Below are positions 1-8,348 of a stretch of 19,678 bases of DNA, piece after piece. Position 1 is the first letter of the stretch. The number at the start of each line of letters is the position of its first letter. A program made the translations under genes and the position numbers. The notes below the pieces were generated by a model. The model had not been told where the DNA came from and did no database searches. It saw only the letters and a list, made by a program, of their open reading frames with translations. This DNA is from Basidiobolus heterosporus B8920 (Eukaryota > Basidiobolomycota > Basidiobolomycetes > Basidiobolales > Basidiobolaceae): positions 1 through 19,678 of the forward strand of contig JNET01030162.1 in the NCBI GenBank assembly GCA_000697455.1. The letters are read 5' to 3'.

Positions 1-964
1 GCAACCACTCAATGTCAACAGAAAGTGAGATACCCCAGTAAAGGATCTACAAGGTGAACCATTCGAAGTGTTAATGACTAATCGACATCGCAAGTTGATG
101 ATTCACACGAATGGGGAAGTCTCACCTCCTCCGCCTAGTATCTGGCCCGTAATGTAGCTAGAATGAACCGTAGCAGAAACATTACTCAATAACTGTTGCC
201 ATTGATATCAGTAGGTCTAGGAGAGACGACACCTGTATGAAGTGTTCTTCGAAGTTAGTTTCTCTGACATGAGCCCACCATACCCACAAGACAGGCACGT
301 CCATTGATATCTCTTTTCTAAGAATGGAACATGATAATAGCTCAGATCTTAGACCACATATATCTCCTAAATATGGTGGCCAACTAGAGTGGGCTGGACA
401 TGGATCTAGAACAGCGTTAATGTAACTGGCCTTTGAAAAACCAAACCCCTATTACATACTCATAATACCAAAGTAACGCGGTCTGTGTTCTTACAGCCAT
501 GCAGTCTCCTGCGCCATCTAGGCAGGATGAGAAGACGATATGGTGGATACTGATTGATGCAGACTCAGATATTCCTATAGCACTTTTCCTCACAAATCTC
601 TACCCTGCGCCACTCTTCTGATAGCTTGTAAATCGATTACTAGATGGCTGCATGAGCTGCACAGTATTAATCTATCTTTCTCTTTATACAGATAATAGGC
701 ATTCATATGAAGATTAGGAATCCAGTCTCAAAAGCTTACTACTTCCTTTCCTATGCAGTTTCGGAAATGAAATCAATTATCCTAATACGGAGTTGAGAAG
801 TAAACACCAGGTGTTTTGTCATCTCATCAGACTGTCGTAAACGTTCCTAATCCTCCAGAGCACTGGTCAGTACTAAAGTAAAGTGGTATTAAAAAATATG
901 TGGTCACTTGCCATGAGTTGGTAGGTTGCTTTGGGAGGATCAAGTGGAACCTATTCAATCCACT

Positions 965-993
965 CCCCTCAAACAACTCGTAAGATTGAGGGG
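965..993. promoter_or_regulatory. Inverted pair of STRE-like boxes (CCCCTCAA ... TTGAGGGG)
   Basis: CCCCTCAA at 965-972 and its exact reverse complement TTGAGGGG at 986-993 form 8-bp arms around a 13-nt spacer. Each arm contains the stress-response element CCCCT/AGGGG bound by Msn2-like C2H2 factors. G-rich cores of this kind are also close to Mig1/CreA-type sites. The pair lies about 400 bp upstream of a gene for a zinc-finger protein predicted to read G-rich DNA, so autoregulation is possible but unproven. Confidence 0.4.
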
Positions 994-1284
994 CAAGAGC
1001 CCAATTTAGATATCAGGATTAGGAGTGTCCTAGATTGGTCTGTGAGACTATGCTGGAGTTCTTAATATGGTGGGAAACGGTGAACAGTGCATTCATATGT
1101 GGACCAAGGTTGTTGACAGTGAATTCCATATCCTGGCCTCATGTATAAGGGTCACACCTTGAAAAGCAACAGAGTACATATGTATAATAAGCACTGACCC
1201 TCGTCTCAGCCAAGATGATTGGCCAGGTTTAGCAGGATAGTATCCTCATGCTGACTGCGATCCTCCACTTCTTCCAATAATTGA

Positions 1285-1291
1285 TATATAA
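1285..1291 (+). promoter_or_regulatory. TATA box of the zinc-finger gene
   Basis: TATATAA lies 106 bp upstream of the ATG at 1397. It is the only TATA element at a plausible distance before this start. Confidence 0.45.
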
Positions 1292-1396
1292 TCCAGCAAG
1301 ACAGCTCGTTGAACTAACCATCATCTCAGCTTCACCTTCTAAAAAGTCAACCTGATCCTCTTTTGAAAAGACCCATCAATACTGACTGCATCAACA

Positions 1397-1993
1397 ATGA
1401 CTGCACATAACGACAAACCGATGCTATTTGTTTTCAGTATGAATCCCAAGTCCACCAGGCCTTATCGGTGCGAAATATGTTCGAATACGTTCAGGAGAAA
1501 TGAGCATCTTTCCAGACACCTACGCACACATACGGGAGAGAAGCCTTTCATATGTGATGAGTTTGGATGTGGAAGGAAATTCTCTCGCTCGGATGAACTT
1601 CATAGACACACGAAAGTTCACACTAGGAACAGTTCACACCGTTCAAAGCAAACCTATCACAAGTATTGCTCGGTTTATCGAACAGCTAGCTGGGGTATGG
1701 ATGGACCAGTAAGCTATGGTCAATACAGCTCCACCCAGAAACCAACCGAATCCATTTTTCACTCTCGTTTGGTTGTTCCCTCACATGAAGTGTCTGAAGT
1801 AAAGAAAATTTCCTCTATTTGGAGTCTACTGAACACGGATACCAAGCTCTATGATGATTCATCTGTCAGCTCATTCTCTAGCTCTTCAACATTATCATGC
1901 AACTCTGACTCTGAAGAAATTTTCGACCCAACCAATAGTCCCAGGGCTTCTCCTGCTCTGTGTGGGTTTAGTTTGGCTACGATACTCAATTAG
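1397..1993 (+). CDS. Two-finger C2H2 transcription factor, Mig1/CreA/Egr-like
   Basis: This is a 198-aa protein with two adjacent N-terminal C2H2 fingers. Finger 1 has C25, C28, H41 and H45; a TGEKP linker follows; finger 2 has C53, C58, H71 and H75. The helix contact residues (R-x-E-H-x-x-R in finger 1, R-x-D-E-x-x-R in finger 2) match those of the Mig1/CreA repressors and resemble Egr fingers, which predicts binding to a GC-rich core. A basic stretch follows the fingers. The rest is Ser/Thr-rich and likely disordered, with two short hydrophobic motifs ending in Leu-Asn (SIWSLLN at 140-146 and SLATILN at the extreme C terminus). It is much shorter than typical CreA or Mig1 (about 400-500 aa), so orthology is not claimed. 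A nuclear DNA-binding regulator is likely; whether it represses or activates is unknown. The ATG has A at -3 and no intron is needed. Confidence 0.85.
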   Translation: MTAHNDKPMLFVFSMNPKSTRPYRCEICSNTFRRNEHLSRHLRTHTGEKPFICDEFGCGRKFSRSDELHRHTKVHTRNSSHRSKQTYHKYCSVYRTASWGMDGPVSYGQYSSTQKPTESIFHSRLVVPSHEVSEVKKISSIWSLLNTDTKLYDDSSVSSFSSSSTLSCNSDSEEIFDPTNSPRASPALCGFSLATILN

Positions 1994-2123
1994 GTTGGAT
2001 GCATGTATTTTTTCTAGCCATCTATTGTCATTTAGGGATAAATAGATTAGATTATATAAGCTTACGTAAATAATTGTACATACACACATATATTCAACAC
2101 GCATGTTTACAACAGTTTGCAGG

Positions 2124-2129
2124 AATAAA
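2124..2129 (+). terminator. Poly(A) signal AATAAA after the zinc-finger gene
   Basis: A canonical AATAAA lies about 130 nt after the stop at 1993, in AT-rich sequence before the telomere-like array. Confidence 0.45.
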
Positions 2130-2202
2130 TGATTTGCGTTGATAAATATATTTTATGTCGAGCGAATTTTATATGACAAAACACCATCTTGTTGATATAT
2201 GA

Positions 2203-2237
2203 GGTTAGGGTTAGGATTAGGGTTAGGATTAGGGTTA
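2203..2237 (+). repeat. Interstitial telomere-like array, alternating TTAGGG and TTAGGA
   Basis: Five tandem hexamers run TTAGGG, TTAGGA, TTAGGG, TTAGGA, TTAGGG, flanked by GG and TTA, which amounts to a 12-bp higher-order repeat. TTAGGG is the telomere repeat of most filamentous fungi and the recognition core of the Myb-type factor Tbf1 (known in yeasts). It sits about 150 bp upstream of the preferred EMC6 start and 65 bp before a CACGTG box, so a promoter role is at least as likely as a telomere remnant. Confidence 0.8.
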
Positions 2238-2297
2238 AACCAATTCAGTCATCATCTAAAATTCATTCTTGAACCTCTAAGATGCTTGGTGTGTTGC

Positions 2298-2303
2298 CAC
2301 GTG
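2298..2303. promoter_or_regulatory. CACGTG E-box upstream of EMC6
   Basis: The site reads CACGTG in the context GCCACGTGAC, the type bound by bHLH factors such as Cbf1. It lies 81 bp before the preferred EMC6 ATG at 2384. This is a plausible promoter position only if the upstream in-frame ATG at 2282 is not the start. Confidence 0.35.
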
Positions 2304-2383
2304 ACTCACAATGCAGTATCAGTGATTTACCAAAAATTGAATCTTCTTCAAGTCCTCTTTGGTACATACCTAAACATCTCGAA

Positions 2384-2704
2384 ATGAATTCAGAAACCAC
2401 CCACTATGTCGAACCCTTCGTGGCGATGAACACCCGTACTTTAACCTATTGTAGGAGTGGAATATCAGCTGTGACCGGTTCAGCTGCCGGAATTTTGGGT
2501 CTCACTGGATATACTGGGTTTATTTTTTACCTCGTTACAGCCTTCATCTCATCTGGAATCATTTGGGCACTGATGACAGACTTTAAACCGGAACTTTACT
2601 TCAAAAAAAGCCGCGATGTATGGATCGAGGGAGTTTTCGGTGGTTTGTTCTCATATGTACTTTTCTGGACACTAATGTACGGTATTGTCCATGTTTATGA
2701 GTAG
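2384..2704 (+). CDS. EMC6: ER membrane protein complex subunit 6
   Basis: EMC6 is a small core subunit of the ER membrane protein complex, which inserts tail-anchored and multi-spanning proteins into the ER membrane. The sequence carries the family's conserved blocks in order: a Y-C-R-(S/T)-x-x-(S/A)-A stretch, G-x-x-A-G-I-L-G-L-T-G, a hydrophobic helix starting G-F-I-F-Y-L, then G-G-L-F-(S/T)-Y-V-L-F-W-T with Y-G-I-V-H-V-Y near the end. These give three hydrophobic segments. From the ATG at 2384 the protein is 106 aa, matching the usual 105-110 aa. An in-frame ATG at 2282 would add 34 residues unlike the family and would place the CACGTG box inside coding sequence, so I prefer 2384. No intron is needed. 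The frame begins downstream of the TTAGGG array and converges on the dehydrogenase gene. Confidence 0.93.
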   Translation: MNSETTHYVEPFVAMNTRTLTYCRSGISAVTGSAAGILGLTGYTGFIFYLVTAFISSGIIWALMTDFKPELYFKKSRDVWIEGVFGGLFSYVLFWTLMYGIVHVYE

Positions 2705-2854
2705 ACCGCGCGAACTAAGAAGAGTATTTGGGTAACCTTTCAACTCAGTTTGATACCTGAAGAAGACTTACCGTTCGTTATATTTCCAACTAAACGATCA
2801 AAACCAAACCATACTTTTCTCTTTGAAAGTGTAGCTCAACGTTTTCTTTGTAGT

Positions 2855-2860
2855 AATAAA
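2855..2860 (+). terminator. Poly(A) signal AATAAA of EMC6
   Basis: A canonical hexamer about 150 nt after the EMC6 stop codon. Confidence 0.4.
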
Positions 2861-3061
2861 ATCTTCATCCTACATCTACTGCTTAAAATAGACAAGAAAT
2901 CATTGGTTGTATTCGCGCAAATTGAGGAGCCTTCTTACGCTTGATCTCGTAAAGATTTCTCCTTCTTTCATAACCTGCCTTTACTGAATCACTGTATAAT
3001 ACTTGATTTGAAATGAACAGAGCAGAATAATACAGTTTGTACTAGAGAACTATTCAATGGA

Positions 3062-3067
3062 TTTATT
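3062..3067 (-). terminator. Poly(A) signal AATAAA of the short-chain dehydrogenase gene
   Basis: On the minus strand this reads AATAAA, about 150 nt past the dehydrogenase stop at 3216. Confidence 0.4.
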
Positions 3068-3215
3068 GTATCAAAATGGGAATAACCTAATATAATCTCT
3101 CCCTATAATTTATCCTAAAATATTTCAACACACTAAGTTAATACATGAACGAAATGACTACAGGCTCTCCTGAGGATAAGATTCGCCGGTTTACAAATCA
3201 TTCAATACTCGCCAG

Positions 3216-4272
3216 TTAAGCATTCAGTTTTTCATCTACTAATTGCTCAACGAAATCCCATAATTTTTCTGCTTCTTTGGGATCTTGAGCAATCTTGGAC
3301 GGAGTAGCGATGATTCCGTACGGGACAAAGTATTCTCCATTAAACTCATTCTCTTCAATCTCTGGTGAGGTAGCGCAATATAAAGTGGTCAAGGCGCCAT
3401 TGTTAGGTGTCTCCGCAGTGTAGTAGAAAAGATTGGAGAATAGGCCACCGATGTAGGGTAATGAGGTTAAATCCTTGAAAAGCTCGGTATTGACGGTACC
3501 TGGGTGGACAGCGTTAACGTACACTTGTTTCCCTTCCAGTCTCTTGGCGAAAGCCTTAGCAAGGAGAAGACTTCCCAATTTACTTTGGCCATATGCGGTA
3601 CCGATAGTGAATCCGGTTGAGACACGGTCATATTGAATACCGCCAGGAAGAATAATAAGATGGGCAAGACTGCTCAGGAAAACGATACGAGCGGGTGCAG
3701 ATTCAACAACTTTGTCAGCGAGCAAACGAGTCAAGTGGAAGTGACCGCAAACGTTGATGGCAAAGTGCTTCTCAATACCGTCAGCAGTAAAAGTGCTCGC
3801 GGCGACTGGGTTAGCCATATACCCAGCGTTAAGAATGCTACAAAAAACAGTAAGCTTGGTTAAACAAAGTGAACTTTAGAGTACTCGGTGAAAAAATAAT
3901 TTACAGTAAATGCAAAGGTATGTTTTTAGCAAGGAACTCATTGGCGGCCTTCTCAACTGACTTGAAGTTAGACAAATCAAGTTCTATGAATTCTACATTT
4001 TGGTTGCCGGTTTCAGCCTTAATCTTGTCACAAGCTTCGAGTGATTTCTTCTCATCACGAGAGGCCATAAAGACCTTGGCGTTCTTCCGTGCCAACTCGA
4101 GACAAGTGGCATAACCGATACCAGCGTTACCACCAGTGACCAAAGCAACCTAAGAGTTACGGTTTCGTAAATACTAGTCTTGGTTATATCAAGTGGTTGA
4201 GTGAGTTACCTTATCACTAAGGTCTGGAATGGAATTTACGTCGAAGTTATTGGCAAAAGAGAAAAAGCCCAT
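3216..4272 (-). CDS. Short-chain dehydrogenase/reductase, retinol-dehydrogenase-like
   Basis: There are three exons on the minus strand: 4272-4210, 4149-3905 and 3837-3216, with GT-AG introns of 60 and 67 bp; splicing gives 309 aa. Classical SDR motifs appear in order: TGGNAGIG cofactor loop (residues 26-33), A-S-R after the second strand (favours NADP(H)), LNAG (105-108), Asn131, Ser158/159, and Y-G-Q-S-K with Tyr185 and Lys189. The second splice joins the exons exactly inside the conserved L-H-L-L-I-L-N-A-G block, which supports the model. The overall pattern resembles the RDH11-14/WWOX-like group; fungal members have diverse or unknown substrates, so the substrate is not assigned. I see no signal peptide; the N terminus is only mildly hydrophobic. 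A TATA-like element lies about 35 bp upstream of the ATG, and the gene is divergent from ETT1. Confidence 0.9.
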
Positions 4273-4861
4273 GATGAATATGAAGTGTCCGTAACTACGA
4301 GGCGCTATTTTATAAATGAATTAAAGACAAATCTACCAAGCATTCATTGGTTCTACCAAATCATCTATCATTAAGTCCATGAGTAGGACAAACAAGATAC
4401 GTATTGACCGATTTGTATCCAAGGAAAAGTTCTCGGCTAGTTCCAGATGTCGAACTTGGAGCTTTCACATGGGATACGTTCAAAAAAACCCGACAAAATT
4501 CCACTTTTATCGATCGCACATAGTACCTACATATGTTAACGGAGTTAATCAATGCAGGTACGCAAATTCGCGGTTCATGATTTGTTTGTTTTCGATCATG
4601 AGTAGAATACAATTTTTGGATTATATATAGCTTATCGTGATCACGCAACTTGGGATGTTAGAGTATCCGGTGATTTACCGAATGCTTGGAATTTTGCCTA
4701 GATTTACGCAGGTTGGTTAGGTTGACTAAGAAATCGTTTGTTTTCTTGGGAATGAGAAAAAAAAACCGATTGCCTGGTGTTCAATATATTCGTGATCAGC
4801 CTCATCGGGTTCCTTCGTGCTGGTATACGGTAGTAAATCCTTATCTCAGTTCAAGAATACA
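4273..4861. other. Divergent promoter region between the dehydrogenase and ETT1
   Basis: This 589-bp region separates two start codons facing away from each other. It contains the dehydrogenase TATA element near 4306-4314, and TATATATAG at 4622-4630, which is 232 bp before the ETT1 ATG and probably too far to be its core promoter. Overlapping short open frames on both strands (about 4361-4648) lack family features and are not called. Confidence 0.5.
4306..4314 (-). promoter_or_regulatory. TATA box of the short-chain dehydrogenase gene
   Basis: TATAAAATA on the minus strand lies 34-42 bp upstream of the ATG at 4272. This would give a very short 5' UTR. Confidence 0.4.
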
Positions 4862-6244
4862 ATGACTGGTGAACAAGAAAAAAAGCAGATCAAACGCCCA
4901 AGAGGTTTGAAAAAGTCCGCTCTCGCCAATAAGAAAGCTAAGGTTGAGGAGCCTGAAGCTGGGCTCAATGAAGAAGATATGACCTTGGTTATGGAGGGGG
5001 ATGTGGATGAGGTTGAGGAATTGAGACTTATCTACGAAAGTGCCTGTGAGAAGTTGGCTGAAGACCAAGATAAAGGAAAGCTCCTTTTGAATGGTACTGT
5101 TCACGAAGCTGATCGTCTCTTGCGCAACTGGGGAGAAGAGCCTATCCCAAGTAAATTTTACTTGACTTATGGCTCGGCTCTGTTCGATTTGAGTGAGTTG
5201 CAAGATAAGGTTGAAGACGCAACCGAATATTTGAATGTAGCAATCGACCGTTTAGATTCCGCTCTAGAGAAAGCCAAGGAAGAAGGTGGCGAGAAACATT
5301 GGGAATTAAACTACGTGATAGGAAAAGCTTATTTGAGCAAGGTATGTTGATTATTATGTTTTGGTTTAGTTGCCACTGTTATTTATTGTAATCAATATTG
5401 TTATGAATAGGCACGTATCACCTGCGAAACATCCAAGGAGGATGATAGCGAGGCTGTTGAGAAGGCTTTGAAACATTTCGATGTCGCGTTCGAATCAATT
5501 CCCAAGGAGGCTGATGATGCTGAAATTTCTCGTAAGATTCACGCACTCAACGTTGCTACCGAGCTTGTTCGTCTTCACACCGAGGTTTACGACGAATGGG
5601 AGCAGAAAGAGAAGCTCTACAAATGGGCAGAGGATAAATTTACTGCCCTACTTAAAGGTAAACATATGTTAGTAAACATTCTGCCTAATGTTCAATATTG
5701 ACTATATTGCCTCTTTCTTAATAGCTAATGAGGGTAGCTTCCAAACCTTAGTCGGTCTTGGCGGCTGCTATCTCTCTATGGCTAATAGCCGCCTTGAAAA
5801 GCTTGACGAGAATGAAGACGAAGAGGCTCCTAACGACGATTTGGCCAAGGAATACTTAGAGAAAGGTACATAGTTTCTCCTGACATGACTCATTCGCTTA
5901 GCGTGACCTAAAATTCTCCGTAGCTGTCAAATATCTTAAGGAGGCTGAGAGTAGAATTGACGGTGGTGGCGTTGAAGTGTCTAGACTTCTTACCTTGGTA
6001 AATTCAGATATTGGGACATTAATGATTGACATGATATTCACATGGATTTCCTATTTAGCTTGGTGAGGCTCAAATCAACATGGGTAACATGGAAGAAGAT
6101 GAAGAGGCTCAATATGCTATGTACCAACAAGCCGTTGATAACTTGAAGAAGGCTACCACCGTTGGCGGCGAAGATTTCGCCCTTCCTGAACAATTTGGTG
6201 ACTTCCTTACCGAATGGGAAAACGAATTGCAGGAAGAAAAATAA
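4862..6244 (+). CDS. ETT1: Enhancer of translation termination 1 (ETT1-like, TPR-like nuclear protein)
   Basis: There are five exons, 4862-5341, 5411-5657, 5725-5865, 5924-5997 and 6059-6244, with GT-AG introns of 69, 67, 58 and 61 bp; all phases agree and the product is 375 aa. ETT1 is a conserved fungal nuclear protein that, in yeast, promotes efficient stop-codon recognition, probably through modification of termination factors. The match is visible in the basic N terminus (R-P-R-G-L-K-K-S-A then K-K-A-K, a likely nuclear signal), the block L-x-N-G-T-V-H-E-A-D-R-L-L-R, acidic linkers, helical repeat-like segments, and a C-terminal stretch with A-x-x-x-L-K-K-A-T-x-x-x-G then F-x-D-F-L. Yeast Ett1 is 412 aa. 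The first in-frame ATG is 4862; the open frame upstream has no ATG. The 3' end converges on ATP1. Confidence 0.88.
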
Positions 6245-6269
6245 GCATTTCTTGTAAATTCAATTAGAA

Positions 6270-6275
6270 AATAAA
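6270..6275 (+). terminator. Poly(A) signal AATAAA of ETT1
   Basis: AATAAA starts 26 nt after the ETT1 stop. The opposing ATP1 signal is only 55 bp further on. Confidence 0.5.
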
Positions 6276-6329
6276 CTACCCCTTATCAATTAATGCATTG
6301 AAGTTTCCAACCAATCTAGTTGGTAAGTG

Positions 6330-6335
6330 TTTATT
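6330..6335 (-). terminator. Poly(A) signal AATAAA of ATP1
   Basis: TTTATT on the plus strand (AATAAA on the minus strand) lies about 140 nt past the ATP1 stop. Together with the ETT1 signal it places both transcript ends within a few tens of bases, around 6290-6315. Confidence 0.45.
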
Positions 6336-6476
6336 TACTTGCAGATGAATTATGGTGAAAGTTTTAAAATGATGTGGAAGAATGGTGCTTTGATAAGCAA
6401 TGTTTACTCTTTTGGTCTCCGCTACGAAGAATAAAAAATGCTTGAACTGTGGGTGGGATTATGCAGGTAATTCGAT

Positions 6477-8348
6477 TTAAACGAAAGACTTGACGAAATC
6501 AGGGATCACAGTACGAAGCTTCTTATCAGTGGCCTCGGTGATTTGACCTTCCTTCTTGATGGCATCAAGAATATCAGCATGGTTGGAGGTCATGTGAGGA
6601 AGGAAAGCGGATTCAAATTCAACGATGCGCTTAACATCGACCTTATCCAAGAAACCGTTGACACCAGCGAAGATGATAGCAACTTGTTGCTCAACAGGCA
6701 ATGGCTTATATTGAGGTTGCTTCAACAACTCGGTAAGACGAGCACCACGGTTAAGTAAGAATTGAGTAGAAGCATCCAAATCGGAACCGAACTGGGCGAA
6801 GGCAGCGACTTCACGGTATTGAGCCAAGAAGAGCTTCAAGGAACCGGCAACTTGCTTCATAGCCTTGGTTTGAGCAGCGGATCCGACACGGGATACAGAG
6901 ATACCAACGTTGATAGCGGGACGAATACCCTTGAAGAACAATTCAGCTTCCAAGAAGATCTGGCCATCGGTAATGGAAATAACGTTGGTAGGAATATAGG
7001 CAGACACATCACCACCTTGAGTTTCAATGATAGGAAGGGCAGTCAAGGAACCGGAGCCGAAGTTCTTGTTCATCTTGGCAGCACGCTCCAAAAGTCTGGA
7101 ATGGAGGTAGAAAACATCACCTGGGTAAGCTTCACGACCGGGAGGACGACGAAGTAAGAGAGACATTTGACGATAGGCAACAGCTTGCTTGGACAAATCG
7201 TCGAATACGATCAGGGCATGTTTACCGTTGTCACGGAAGTATTCACCCATGGCGCAACCGGAATAAGGAGCCAAGAACTGAAGAGGAGCAGCTTCGGAGG
7301 CAGTGGCGGCAACGACAATGGAGTACTTCATGGCATCATTCTCTTCCAAAGTCTTGACGAATTGGGCAACAGTGGATCTCTTTTGTCCGATAGCGACGTA
7401 GACACAGTACAATTTCTTGGACTCGTCATCACCGTCATTCCACTTCTTCTGGTTAAGAATGGTATCAAGAGCAACGGCAGTTTTTCCGGTTTGACGATCA
7501 CCGATAATCAACTCACGCTGTCCACGACCAATGGGAAGCATAGAGTCAATGGACTTCATACCAGTTTGCATAGGCTCGTGGACAGATTGACGAGGAATAA
7601 TACCTGGGGCCTTGACTTGGACACGTTGGCGGGTAGCTCCGGCAATGGGGCCCTTACCATCGATTGGGTTACCCAAGGCATCAACTACACGACCAAGTAA
7701 ACCTTCACCAGTGGGGACATCGACAATGTTACCAGTACGCTTGACAGTATCGCCTTCCTTGATCAAACGATCGTTACCGAATACGACAATACCGACGTTG
7801 TCAGGCTCCAAGTTAAGAGCCATTCCTTGAACTCCAGAGGAGAATTCAACCATCTCTTCAGCTTGAACATTCTTGAGACCATAGACACGGGCAATACCAT
7901 CACCGACGGAAAGAACGCGACCAGTCTCATTGATATCAGAAGAATCGGAGAGACCAAGGATACGCTCCTCAAGAATTGAAGAGACTTCGGAGGTAGCTAA
8001 GCGAAGTTAAACGAGGGTGAGTATTAGGTGGAATTTTAAGGTCGGTTGAGGTCAAAGCTTACAAGGCTTGGCACCGGCAAGGTTTACAGAAGCGGTGGAG
8101 AAAAGTCTAGAAACAGCACCGGCATTTCTGGCCTTTAAATGACAAAGGTATATTTAGCGTCTAATGGCAGAATATATGGAATCAAAAGTTTTAAAGCGGG
8201 CATATTTAAACTTCCAACAATGCACCTCTTCAAAGCCGAAAAGGGTAGAATATGAGAAAAAAAATCAGAGGCGTATACTTACAACGTAGGGCGCCTTAGT
8301 AGTAAGGGCTTGGCGAACGGCCAAGCGAAGGGCAGTGTTTCTAAGCAT
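6477..8348 (-). CDS. ATP1: Mitochondrial F1Fo ATP synthase subunit alpha
   Basis: There are three exons on the minus strand, 8348-8283, 8132-8063 and 7996-6477. The introns are GT-AG, 150 and 66 bp; the product is 551 aa (yeast Atp1 545). It is the alpha subunit of the F1 head in the mitochondrial matrix and forms the hexamer with beta. Visible motifs are a basic presequence ending in R31-L-F33 before S-T-A (a typical processing site); E-R-I and [15 protein letters not shown] in the beta-barrel domain; the Walker A loop GDRQTGKT (about residues 211-218); V-F-D-D-L as Walker B; and the alpha/beta signature [10 protein letters not shown] (405-414) followed by the arginine finger R415 in V-G-S-A-A-Q. 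C-ending codons are frequent, as expected for a highly expressed gene; this also explains long antisense open frames. It is head-to-head with bL21m across a 504-bp promoter. Confidence 0.97.

Larger units (their letters stand above)
1..1396. other. Long non-coding region upstream of the zinc-finger gene
   Basis: I see no convincing gene in this 1.4 kb on either strand: no long open frame, no spliced protein I could assemble, and no tRNA A/B boxes. It holds a TATA box and an inverted STRE pair, both listed separately. It also holds two 11-bp direct repeats of unknown meaning: CCATTGATATC at 199-209 and 301-311, and GCATTCATATG at 699-709 and 1089-1099. It probably acts as the promoter of the downstream transcription-factor gene and perhaps the 3' flank of a gene outside the window. 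Confidence 0.55.
2705..3215. other. Convergent 3' intergenic region between EMC6 and the dehydrogenase
   Basis: This is AT-rich sequence between two converging stop codons. A short open frame on the plus strand (about 2750-2944) has no recognisable family features and lies where the EMC6 3' UTR should be, so I do not call it. AATAAA at 2855-2860 (+) and TTTATT at 3062-3067 (AATAAA on the minus strand) are good poly(A) signals for the two flanking genes, each about 150 nt past its stop. Confidence 0.55.

Noticed and set aside
2203-2237. A true chromosome end
   Set aside because: The array is only five hexamers, is degenerate, and is flanked by ordinary genes on both sides.
2750-2944. 64-codon plus-strand frame after EMC6
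   Set aside because: It lies in the expected EMC6 3' UTR, contains the likely AATAAA signal and has no recognisable features.
4361-4648. Overlapping open frames on both strands between the dehydrogenase and ETT1
   Set aside because: They sit in a divergent promoter region, overlap each other and lack any family pattern.
6543-7830. Several long plus-strand open frames opposite ATP1
   Set aside because: They are antisense to a clear ATP1 coding exon whose C-ending codon bias removes stops on the other strand; none resembles a protein family.
8133-8282. Possible C/D-box snoRNA in the long ATP1 intron
   Set aside because: A CTGA-like box is present but no matching RTGATGA C box was found.
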